Assembly: GCA_964613385.1 (NCBI GenBank)
Contig: CAZTGZ010000002.1
Location: 1-64,000 of the forward strand
Direction of reading: 5' to 3'
Source of the DNA: CAZTGZ01 sp964613385
Lineage (GTDB): Bacteria > Bacteroidota > Bacteroidia > NS11-12g > UBA9320
DNA: 64,000 bases
Part shown: positions 36,026 to 43,647 of the stretch, in pieces
How positions within the stretch are numbered: position 1 is the stretch's first letter
Layout: every line of letters starts with the position of its first letter
Made by a program: the position numbers and the translations under genes
The notes under the pieces: generated by a model
Seen by the model: only the letters and a program-made list of their open reading frames with translations
The model's database searches: none
What the model was told of the DNA's origin: nothing

Positions 36026-37837
36026 TTATTGTTCTCCGACTACCGATTTGGCTCGTTTGCGGTCGTGCTCTTTCAGTTGAACCTTCCGCAAGCGAATGCT
36101 AACCGGAGTTACTTCAACGTATTCGTCTCCCTGAATGTATTCCAATGCTTCTTCCAGCGAAAATTTCACCGCCGGAGCTATACGCATTTTTTCATCGCTT
36201 CCGGATGCACGCACATTGCTGAGTTTCTTGGTTTTGGTTACGTTCAGCACCAGATCTCCGGGACGGTTGTTCTCCCCTATTACCTGACCTTCATAAACTT
36301 CTTCACCCGGATCCACGAAAAACTTACCTCTGTCCTGCAAATTGTGTAAACTGTAAGGAATGGCTTCGCCGTTTTCCATGCTGATGAGTGAGCCGTTGAT
36401 ACGTTGAGGGATGTCTCCTCTAAAGGGTTGAAACTCTTTGAATCTGTGTGCCATTATAGCCTCACCGGCTGTTGCCGTTAAAATCATATTTCGCAAGCCG
36501 ATGATTCCTCTGGAAGGTATTTCAAATTCGAGGTGCATACGGTCGCCTTTGGCATGCATATGCAACATCATTCCCTTGCGCATGGAAACCAATTCTATGG
36601 CTTTCCCGCTCACTTCTTCGGGCAAATCGATGGTTAATTCTTCTACCGGCTCGTGCTTGATACCGTCAATTTCTTTGATGATTACCCTTGGCTGTCCGAT
36701 TTGCACTTCGAACCCCTCGCGACGCATGGTTTCTATCAACACGGAAAGATGTAAAACACCCCGGCCAAAAACCATAAAGGAATCGGCGCTTCCGGTTTCA
36801 TGTACCCGAAGGGCCAGATTTTTTTCCAATTCTTTATCCAAACGATCGCGCAAGTGACGGCTCGTTACAAACTTTCCTTCTTTACCGAAAAAAGGCGAAT
36901 CGTTGATGGTGAACAGCATGCTGATGGTAGGTTCATCAATGCTGATAGAAGGCAGTGCTTCCGGATTCTCGAAATCGGCTACAGTGTCTCCAATTTCAAA
37001 GCCTTCCAAACCTGTAATGGCGCAGATATCCCCGGCCTCTACCCTTTCCGTTTTTCTCTTCTCCAGACCATCGAAGACAAACAGTTCCTTAATCCGGCCT
37101 TTTACCACGGATTGATCTCTTTTCACCAGGCTCACCGGCATATTGGGAGCCAAATGTCCGCGGTTCAATTTTCCAATGGCAATTCTTCCGGTATAGTTGC
37201 TATAATCCAAAGATGTGATGAGCAATTGTGGGGTTCCTTCCAACTGTTTCGGGGCAGGTACATGTTCCAGAACTGCATCCAGCAAAGGGAAAAACGAATC
37301 GCCCGGTTGTTTCCAATCCGTATTCATCCAACCTTGTTTGGCCGAGCCGTATAAGGTTACAAAATCCAGTTGGTCTTCAGTGGCATCGAGGCTGAACATA
37401 AGGTCAAACACCTGCTCATGTACTTCATCCGGACGGCAGTTAAGCTTATCCACTTTGTTGACCACCACTACAGGTTTTAAGCCTGCTTCCAATGCCTTTT
37501 GAAGGACGAAACGCGTTTGAGGCATGGGACCTTCAAAAGCATCCACCAGCAGCAAAACACCGTCGGCCATGTTCATGATTCGTTCCACTTCCCCTCCGAA
37601 ATCGCTGTGTCCCGGCGTATCTATGATATTGATTTTAGTATCTTTATACTGTACTGAAACATTTTTCGCCAGAATGGTAATTCCGCGTTCTCTTTCCAAA
37701 TCGTTATTGTCCATGATCAGTTCGCCCGGATTTTCGTGAGCCTGGAACATTTGACAAGCGTGAAGGATTTTGTCGACGAGGGTTGTTTTTCCGTGGTCTA
37801 CGTGGGCGATGATGGCCACATTTCTGATTTTCTGCAT
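36026..37837 (-). CDS. typA: Ribosome-associated GTPase TypA/BipA
   Basis: The 603 residues have G1 HVDHGKTTLVDKIL, switch I ERERGITILAKN, G3 DTPGHSDFGGEVE and G4 NKVDK. The TypA C-terminal domain shows NRPGDLVLNVTKTKKLSNVR and the arginine-rich RIAPAVKFSLEEALEYI. It acts in ribosome assembly and stress adaptation. It converges with rho, 5 bp from its stop, and has a TAnnTTTG promoter. Confidence 0.96.
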   Translation of the reverse strand: MQKIRNVAIIAHVDHGKTTLVDKILHACQMFQAHENPGELIMDNNDLERERGITILAKNVSVQYKDTKINIIDTPGHSDFGGEVERIMNMADGVLLLVDAFEGPMPQTRFVLQKALEAGLKPVVVVNKVDKLNCRPDEVHEQVFDLMFSLDATEDQLDFVTLYGSAKQGWMNTDWKQPGDSFFPLLDAVLEHVPAPKQLEGTPQLLITSLDYSNYTGRIAIGKLNRGHLAPNMPVSLVKRDQSVVKGRIKELFVFDGLEKRKTERVEAGDICAITGLEGFEIGDTVADFENPEALPSISIDEPTISMLFTINDSPFFGKEGKFVTSRHLRDRLDKELEKNLALRVHETGSADSFMVFGRGVLHLSVLIETMRREGFEVQIGQPRVIIKEIDGIKHEPVEELTIDLPEEVSGKAIELVSMRKGMMLHMHAKGDRMHLEFEIPSRGIIGLRNMILTATAGEAIMAHRFKEFQPFRGDIPQRINGSLISMENGEAIPYSLHNLQDRGKFFVDPGEEVYEGQVIGENNRPGDLVLNVTKTKKLSNVRASGSDEKMRIAPAVKFSLEEALEYIQGDEYVEVTPVSIRLRKVQLKEHDRKRAKSVVGEQ

Positions 37838-37859
37838 GGGTGCCTGTTTTTAGGGCGCG

Positions 37860-37867
37860 CAAAGGTA
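37860..37867 (-). promoter_or_regulatory. Promoter of typA
   Basis: Minus-strand TACCTTTG lies 22 nt before ATG 37837. Confidence 0.6.
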
Positions 37868-38232
37868 CAATTTAAAGGTCAGAATGAGAAGGGAGGAAGA
37901 AAGATTGATAATATGGTAACGAAGTCGGTATAATTAAAAGTAAGGTGACTCAGTTTTTCGATGAAGTCTAATTGACCGAAAAGCTGCCACTGGAAATAGA
38001 AAACGGTATTTGTTTGACAAAATGTTCATATGGTTTCTTATATCCCGTATGGTAAAAAATCAAATTGGCAAATGGAGTCTTGAAAGTTAATTTCCAATGA
38101 TTCAATTGTTTTTTGAAATCCTTCGCACCCAAAAACATTATGCCCGGTGCTTTCGTGGTCAATTTTCGGGGAAAGCCTATAATGGTATGGACTTCTTATT
38201 GAGTGAGACGCTGCAGGTGTTGAGGTGATTTT
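37868..38232. other. Intergenic region without a supported gene
   Basis: About 365 bp. A 64-codon minus-strand frame (37968-38162) has no promoter, no convincing ribosome site and no recognisable domain; it may be decayed coding sequence. No hairpin terminator stands out. Confidence 0.4.
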
Positions 38233-39411
38233 TCAATCAAAATCCGTCGTGAGCCTAAATCTCAAAATGCGTCCGTTTCCTGCATCTGCAACATAGACCA
38301 TTTCATTCCTATAGGCTACAGCCATCGGTCGGTTGAATTGATTTAGCGCCTTGCCCCTTCCGCCGAAAGAAGCCATCTGATATTTGGTTTCCGCGCTGCC
38401 CGGAGGTGGTTTTATTCCCTCTAATCCGGTAGATGTAAACTGATACAAAGAATCTTTCATGGCATCTACCACAAATAAATACCGATTCTGATCTCCGGCA
38501 ATGGCCACTCCGGAAGGTTGGGTGAATTTACCGGGAGTAATCAGAAATCCATCTGCCTTGCCCGGATCTTCCCCATCCATGGCACGCGGCATATAACTGG
38601 CGCCAAATTCGGATTCTATATAGTCGATCACCTGTGCTTTGATAACTGCTCCACTCCAATTGGAGGTATAAAAGAACTCTTTTCCTCCGGAGGCACTAAC
38701 CTGTGGGGGTTGTACAAACGATGCAATGGCTGCAGGAGCCTTAAAATAATTATTGTAAAAACCTCCACCGCTGGTCGTAACCGTAACCGGGGTAAGCAAA
38801 CTGTCGCCGGCACTGAATAAAAGTATGGCATCATCCGGACCGCCAAATTTATTCGCGTTGTTGTCGTTGCCTTGTCGGGTTACATAATAAGAGTTATCTG
38901 CCAATACAGCGATTTTGTAAAATTTAACAGATGCATCAGAAGCAGAAAAGGTCGATTTAAAATAAAAAGGATGCACAATTTTTTTGGTCACTTTTGCCTG
39001 ATTCAGGCTATAATTCGTACCGGGCATCACAATACGGTAAATGCAGGTCAGTTCATATGGAGTTCCGGCAATGGTATCGTAACTTTTACCAACTGCCAAC
39101 AAATTGAACCGTCTATCCTGAGATACGGAAGTTACCCCTTGTATCTTTAATCTACCCAATATTCTTCCGGCTTCATCCATAGAGATGATTTCTTCTCGTG
39201 CTTTGTCCACTACATAGAATAACTCATCAAACCCTGCAATGATGTCGACGGGCTCTACAAACCCATCCCAAACAGGCTGAATTGGGACATACGCAATTTC
39301 GCGTGGCTGAAATTCCGGTACTTCAATAAAATCTAAATCGGTTTTCTTTCCGAAGTATTTGTCGCAACCGGCCAAGGTGAAAAGTATCAATATCCCTAAA
39401 ACTGCCCTCAT
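38233..39411 (-). CDS. Lipoprotein with NHL/beta-propeller-like repeats
   Basis: The 392 residues start with a lipoprotein signal (MRAVLGILILFTLAGC, Cys16). Repeats such as VEPVDIIAGFDELFYVVDKA, PSGVAIAGDQNRYLFVVDAM and RPMAVAYRNEMVYVADAGNG are NHL-type propeller blades, several with the YVxD core. It is likely anchored in the outer membrane. The ATG overlaps the stop of the upstream PorV-like gene by 4 bp, so the two are translated together and may form a complex. The ligand is unknown. Confidence 0.78.
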   Translation of the reverse strand: MRAVLGILILFTLAGCDKYFGKKTDLDFIEVPEFQPREIAYVPIQPVWDGFVEPVDIIAGFDELFYVVDKAREEIISMDEAGRILGRLKIQGVTSVSQDRRFNLLAVGKSYDTIAGTPYELTCIYRIVMPGTNYSLNQAKVTKKIVHPFYFKSTFSASDASVKFYKIAVLADNSYYVTRQGNDNNANKFGGPDDAILLFSAGDSLLTPVTVTTSGGGFYNNYFKAPAAIASFVQPPQVSASGGKEFFYTSNWSGAVIKAQVIDYIESEFGASYMPRAMDGEDPGKADGFLITPGKFTQPSGVAIAGDQNRYLFVVDAMKDSLYQFTSTGLEGIKPPPGSAETKYQMASFGGRGKALNQFNRPMAVAYRNEMVYVADAGNGRILRFRLTTDFD

Positions 39412-40403
39412 CTGCTTCGCTTTTTCAATGCTGCACTAAATCCGATTGAGTGCCAGGTTCCCATCGCATTGGTAGGCATTACGGCATAGCCAATTTTAAC
39501 CGGATAGCCCAGGCTTTTGGTCCTGAAATTCATGCCCAGGGTAGGCCAGCTTTGTCCTTTTACACTCAATTTAAATCCTCCCATTACGTCGAGCAATTCC
39601 CGATAACTGTATTGCACCCCAAATCTTAGATTTTCAGAATTATCATTCGGGTGGTTCAATTCTGCCGAAAACAGCCATTTCCGTACATCGTTTTTCCAGG
39701 GAACAAATGAAAATCCCATTTTAAAAACGGTTGGAACTGTGTAATCCGACAAATCAATATCTTCCCGGTTAAAAGCAACGGGATACTCACTTCCCGTTAA
39801 AGAGGAATTGCCTCCGAAATTCTGCACCATAACGGCAAAGCGCAAATCCTTTAAATCCGTTTTATACAAAAAGCCTATATCGGATGTTGCTGTATGATTT
39901 TTGTATTCAGCGATGGATTCATAAACATAGTTCAAGGTGATACCTACTGAAAACATATTGGTCAGATTCGCGGCATAACTCAGTCCAAGCGCTGAATTAT
40001 TCACCGAAAAATAAGTTCCGTTGCCATCGGGATGAAATTCTGTTCTTACTTTCATAGATGGGGTGTACAGGCTGTTTAATGAGACAGAAAATGTGTGCTC
40101 GTTTTTGAGTTTGTGAGAGCTACTCAGGAAGCTTTGGGCAAATCCTGCACCTGTGTAAATGTGTGACAAAGCGAAGTTTTGGGCATCTAACGATGCTAAT
40201 CCTGCGGGGTTGATTCCTGAACTGAAAGCAGAACCCTCCAAAGCTGTGGCGGCACCGGACATGGCAATGGCAGTTGGGCTGATATCGTTTTTCAGAAATC
40301 CAAGGGTTGAAACGCCTGCTCTTTGTCCACCCATATTCGGAAGGATTTGTGAATGGGCCATCCATGAAAAAGAAAAAAGAAACAAGGCTAAGCCAAATCG
40401 CAT
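39408..40403 (-). CDS. PorV/PorQ-family outer-membrane beta-barrel protein
   Basis: The start is ATG 40403 (331 residues; signal peptide MRFGLALFLFSFSWMAHSQ). The N-terminal mature sequence STLGFLKNDISPTAIAMSGA and the segment FSSGINPAGLASLDAQNFAL match the FadL-like PorV/PorQ family. PorV is the shuttle and anchor component of the type IX secretion system; PorQ-like paralogues are common, so this may be a paralogue rather than PorV itself. It is coupled to the lipoprotein gene downstream. A promoter lies only 4 nt before the ATG. Confidence 0.75.
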   Translation of the reverse strand: MRFGLALFLFSFSWMAHSQILPNMGGQRAGVSTLGFLKNDISPTAIAMSGAATALEGSAFSSGINPAGLASLDAQNFALSHIYTGAGFAQSFLSSSHKLKNEHTFSVSLNSLYTPSMKVRTEFHPDGNGTYFSVNNSALGLSYAANLTNMFSVGITLNYVYESIAEYKNHTATSDIGFLYKTDLKDLRFAVMVQNFGGNSSLTGSEYPVAFNREDIDLSDYTVPTVFKMGFSFVPWKNDVRKWLFSAELNHPNDNSENLRFGVQYSYRELLDVMGGFKLSVKGQSWPTLGMNFRTKSLGYPVKIGYAVMPTNAMGTWHSIGFSAALKKRSR

Positions 40404-40407
40404 GCGA

Positions 40408-40415
40408 CAAAAATA
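40408..40415 (-). promoter_or_regulatory. Promoter of the PorV-like gene, abutting the start codon
   Basis: Minus-strand TATTTTTG ends 4 nt before ATG 40403. An in-frame upstream start at 40433 would precede the promoter. Confidence 0.6.
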
Positions 40416-40490
40416 CAAATCGGGTGTAAACACGAGGTTAATTTCTTTAGGTGGGGAAAATTATTTCATGAATATGGTCATTTTTGCTTT

Positions 40491-40889
40491 ATGAGAATCT
40501 TATTCATGGCGATTTTCACCCTGTTCAATTATTTAGGGATGGCACAAATTTTCCCGAATCAGGCTAAAAAAGTGCAATTTGATAGTTCTGCATCTATACT
40601 GGTCAAGCGAATAGGTGGAGACAGTACTTATTCGGCATTTGTTATTCACATTCAAAATGAAGTAAAACCTCACTATCATCAATACCATACTGAAGTTATT
40701 TCCGTGCTCCGGGGAAAAGCTAAAATGCAGATGGGTGATACTGTTTTTACCATCCGAAAAAACGATGTTCTGGTCATTCCAGCCGGAACCGTGCACAGCG
40801 TGCGCAATTTGAGGAAAAAGCCATTGAAAGTACTATCGATACAAACCCCGCATTTCGACGGAAAAGACCGAATCTGGAAAGAACTATGA
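40491..40889 (+). CDS. Secreted single-domain cupin
   Basis: The 132 residues carry a signal-like N-terminus (MRILFMAIFTLFNYLGMAQ), then one cupin barrel. Metal ligands are in KPHYHQYHTEVISVLRGKAK (HxHx4E pattern) and in the second motif PAGTVHSVRN. The enzymatic or sensory role is unknown. Its stop overlaps the start of the deiodinase-like gene by 4 bp, so the two are coexpressed. CATTTTTG, a near match to the -7 box, lies 4 nt before the start. Confidence 0.82.
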   Translation: MRILFMAIFTLFNYLGMAQIFPNQAKKVQFDSSASILVKRIGGDSTYSAFVIHIQNEVKPHYHQYHTEVISVLRGKAKMQMGDTVFTIRKNDVLVIPAGTVHSVRNLRKKPLKVLSIQTPHFDGKDRIWKEL

Positions 40890-41554
40890 AAGCCACAGCT
40901 TATATTGATTACGAACCTTTTCAACTGACAGATGAGATCCGAAATGTTCGAATTCCGGAATATTACCAATTCATGAACCGGCGCCGGAGCATGCGAGCTT
41001 TCAGCTCGGAACCCCTGCCAAAAGAATGGATTGTGGAACTCATTAAAACTGCGGGAACTGCACCCTCAGGAGCCAATAAACAACCCTGGCATTTTTGTGC
41101 TATATCCAATCCTGATATCAAAAGACAAATCCGGGAAGCTGCAGAAAAAGAAGAATACGAGAATTATCATGGTCGGATGAGTGAAGAATGGTTGCAAGAC
41201 CTGGAAGTATTTGAAACCGATTGGCAGAAGCCCTTTTTGGAGATCGCTCCCTGGCTCATTGTTGTTTTCAAAAAATCATATGATATAGACCCGGATGGAA
41301 GTCACCATAAGAATTATTATGTAAATGAGAGCGTTGGACTGGCTTGTGGAATGCTGCTTTCGGCCATACATCAGGCGGGACTGGTTGCCCTGACGCATAC
41401 GCCCAGTCCAATGAACTTTTTGACGGAAATTATGAAACGCCCGGTAAATGAACGACCCTATTTGTTGATTCCGGTGGGCAAGCCGGCTATCCCCTGTCAG
41501 GTTCCGGATATACAGCGAAAAAATGTTGAAGAAATTTTAAGCCTTCATATCTGA
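40886..41554 (+). CDS. Iodotyrosine-deiodinase-type nitroreductase-family flavoprotein
   Basis: The 222 residues belong to the FMN nitroreductase fold: RRRSMRAFSSEPLP binds FMN phosphate, and APSGANKQPWHFC is the conserved core. Beyond the general family, the active-site lid matches iodotyrosine deiodinase: the Glu and Tyr of KEEYENYHGRM and the Lys of WLQDLEVFETDWQK align with the human IYD triad E157, Y161 and K182. HHKNYYVNESVGLACGMLL and KPAIPCQVPDIQRK also follow IYD. IYD reductively dehalogenates halotyrosines; bacterial IYDs are known, including one from Haliscomenobacter. Halotyrosine use here is inferred from the triad. Confidence 0.8.
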   Translation: MKATAYIDYEPFQLTDEIRNVRIPEYYQFMNRRRSMRAFSSEPLPKEWIVELIKTAGTAPSGANKQPWHFCAISNPDIKRQIREAAEKEEYENYHGRMSEEWLQDLEVFETDWQKPFLEIAPWLIVVFKKSYDIDPDGSHHKNYYVNESVGLACGMLLSAIHQAGLVALTHTPSPMNFLTEIMKRPVNERPYLLIPVGKPAIPCQVPDIQRKNVEEILSLHI

Positions 41555-41586
41555 TTTGTTTCGCTTGATTTTCAGAAATTTGTCGC

Positions 41587-42078
41587 ATGGAAATACAGGT
41601 TAACAATCGGGTGCTCGACATCGAACGTCAGGCCGACGGAACTTTGACCGTTGATGGTTTGCCTGCGGAGGTAGATTTCAGTCGTATTTCCGAAAACACC
41701 TACCAACTTGTTTTAAACGGCAAAGTACACATTATCAAAACGGTAAAATCCGACAATGGGCATGTTGTTTTACAAATCGGAGGCCGAACTTATGAAGCCA
41801 ATGCTAAAAGTTCATTGGAAAAACTTCTCGATTCCATGGGATTAAAAGCCGGTGTAAGTAAACAAGTTAAAGAATTAAAAGCCCCAATGCCCGGACTCGT
41901 GCTCAAGGTGCTGACCGAACCTGGAACTGCGGTTAAAAAAGATGATCCTCTTTTGATTTTGGAAGCGATGAAAATGGAGAATACCCTGAAATCTCCATGC
42001 GACGGTATTGTTTCTAAAATTGCCGTACAACAAGGAGATAAAATTGAGAAAAATCAAATATTAATCTTTTTCGAATAA
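41587..42078 (+). CDS. Biotin carboxyl carrier protein, carboxylase subunit (propionyl-CoA type)
   Basis: The 163 residues have an N-terminal beta region (MEIQVNNRVLDIERQADGTL) and a C-terminal biotinyl domain with LILEAMKMENTLKSPCDG. The EAMKMEN form is typical of acyl-CoA carboxylase carriers distinct from AccB (EAMKLFNEI at 15.8 kb). It probably serves propionyl-CoA carboxylase, which supplies methylmalonyl-CoA for the fused mutase. The carboxylase and carboxyltransferase genes are not adjacent. Confidence 0.85.
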   Translation: MEIQVNNRVLDIERQADGTLTVDGLPAEVDFSRISENTYQLVLNGKVHIIKTVKSDNGHVVLQIGGRTYEANAKSSLEKLLDSMGLKAGVSKQVKELKAPMPGLVLKVLTEPGTAVKKDDPLLILEAMKMENTLKSPCDGIVSKIAVQQGDKIEKNQILIFFE

Positions 42079-42082
42079 TCAT

Positions 42083-43084
42083 ATGAAATATTTATTGACC
42101 TCCCTTCTGGTATTGTTTATGATACCTCTTATGGCCCAAACTGAATTGGAGACCAAAAAAGCCGAATTGGAAAAAGCCGAAGCCGAACTGAAAAAAGTGC
42201 AATCTGAGGTGGATGCATTAAAAAAAGCAGTAGAAAAACTGACACCTCAAGACAAATGGAAATTTGGTGGATTTTCAGCATTAAACTTTAACCAAGTTGG
42301 TTTCAACAATTGGGCTGCCGGGGGTCAGGATGCCATCAGCACTACTTTTTTAGGGAATGCTTTTGCCAATTATAAAAGCGACAAAATCAGTTGGGACAAT
42401 ACCCTTGATGTTACCTACGGACTTTTGAAAAACAAGTCAGAAAGTCTACGGAAAAACGAAGACAGGCTTGATTTTTTCAGCAAAGTGGGTCTGCGTGCAA
42501 CGCAAAAATCCAATTGGGCGTTGCTGGTTAACTATAAGAGCCAGTTTGCTCCGGGTTATGACTTCAACGCTCCGGAAACCAACCGGCCGGTTATATCGAA
42601 GTTTATGGCCCCGGCTTTTCTGATTGCTTCTTTGGGTATTGACTATAAGCCGGTTGATTATTTGTCGCTCTATATTTCTCCTGCCACGGGAAAATACACC
42701 TTTGTGATGGACGACAGTATCGCCTCACGGAATTTGTATATCCCAACCACCTCCCCGAGCAATAAGTTCCGTGCTGAGTTTGGAGCCCTTTTCACAGCCA
42801 TGCTTCAAAAAGATGTGCATAAGAATATTAACATCAAATCAAAACTCGATCTGTTCAATAACTTCACAGACCTCAACAGACCCAATCGCAAAAACGTGGA
42901 TGTGAACTGGGAAAACGCGATTAACCTGAAACTCGGTAAATACATGGGGGCCAGCATCATTACGCATCTGATCTATGACCACGATATCGCCATTGAATAC
43001 GATCCGGAAAACAAACCGGGTGTAAAAGGACCGAGATTACAGTTTAAAAGGGTTTTTGGGGCTGGATTGTCCTATAAGTTTTAA
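42083..43084 (+). CDS. DUF3078 outer-membrane protein
   Basis: The 333 residues have a signal peptide (MKYLLTSLLVLFMIPLMAQ) and a periplasmic coiled coil at about 20-55 (heptads of TKKAELEKAEAELKKVQSEV). A DUF3078 barrel follows (WKFGGFSALNFNQVGFNNWA, GAGLSYKF at the end). The terminal Phe and alternating strands point to an outer-membrane barrel. The function is unknown. It starts 4 bp after the biotin carrier stop, so it is likely in the same transcript. Confidence 0.85.
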   Translation: MKYLLTSLLVLFMIPLMAQTELETKKAELEKAEAELKKVQSEVDALKKAVEKLTPQDKWKFGGFSALNFNQVGFNNWAAGGQDAISTTFLGNAFANYKSDKISWDNTLDVTYGLLKNKSESLRKNEDRLDFFSKVGLRATQKSNWALLVNYKSQFAPGYDFNAPETNRPVISKFMAPAFLIASLGIDYKPVDYLSLYISPATGKYTFVMDDSIASRNLYIPTTSPSNKFRAEFGALFTAMLQKDVHKNINIKSKLDLFNNFTDLNRPNRKNVDVNWENAINLKLGKYMGASIITHLIYDHDIAIEYDPENKPGVKGPRLQFKRVFGAGLSYKF

Positions 43085-43195
43085 GAGCTTACTGACTTAT
43101 AAAAGTCAACATTGTTTTCTGATACCAAAGGAATCAGTCTGAACGTTCAATCTTTAAGACATGCAACGTTTCAGGCTCGATTGATGTCTTTATCA

Positions 43196-43203
43196 TATCT
43201 TTG
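43196..43203 (+). promoter_or_regulatory. Promoter of the HYC_CC_PP gene, abutting the start codon
   Basis: TATCTTTG (TAnnTTTG) ends 6 nt before GTG 43210. An upstream TTG start at 43201 would lie inside the element. Confidence 0.5.
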
Positions 43204-43209
43204 TATTTC

Positions 43210-43587
43210 GTGAAGAAAGTATTTCACTTCATATTGGTCGCATTGATTCTGGTTTCCGGAACCGGATTGGTTGGAACGCTGCACTACTGCGGACAACAAC
43301 TGGTTGCGATTGATTTGTTCAATACTTTTGAAGACAACTGTTGCGGCGAAGAGCCTGCTGATTGCTGTGAGGATGATGTCATCGAAATCGAAAGAGTTAT
43401 TACAGATGGACAGATTCCGGCCTATTTGACCATTCAGACACCCTGGATATTGAATCCTGTTTCTTATCCTGAAATATTACTGGAAACTCAACCTTTCCAA
43501 CCTATTAATCCAACGGATTCGAATTCCAAACTGGCAGAATTCCGACAGCATTCGCGAACGGAATTTCTTTGCTCCTATCTCATTTGA
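43210..43587 (+). CDS. HYC_CC_PP family exported cysteine-rich protein
   Basis: From GTG 43210 the protein has 125 residues, with a signal-like segment (KKVFHFILVALILVSGTGLV). The family marks are all present: LHYCGQQL (HYC), NCCGEE and DCCEDD (paired cysteines), and a Pro-rich end (QPFQPINPTD). Such proteins often sit next to TonB receptors; the thiol and histidine content suggests metal binding, but no function is proven. The TonB receptor at 43648 follows 60 bp later. Confidence 0.8.
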   Translation: MKKVFHFILVALILVSGTGLVGTLHYCGQQLVAIDLFNTFEDNCCGEEPADCCEDDVIEIERVITDGQIPAYLTIQTPWILNPVSYPEILLETQPFQPINPTDSNSKLAEFRQHSRTEFLCSYLI

Positions 43588-43647
43588 TTACTGACTGATT
43601 AAAGACCCCTTCAAAGTTTTTATCAGTTTTATGTATTAAATTAATTT

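Noticed and set aside
37968..38162. 64-codon minus-strand open frame between typA and the propeller lipoprotein gene
   Set aside because: There is no promoter, no domain and no signal peptide; it could be a decayed gene but nothing supports function.
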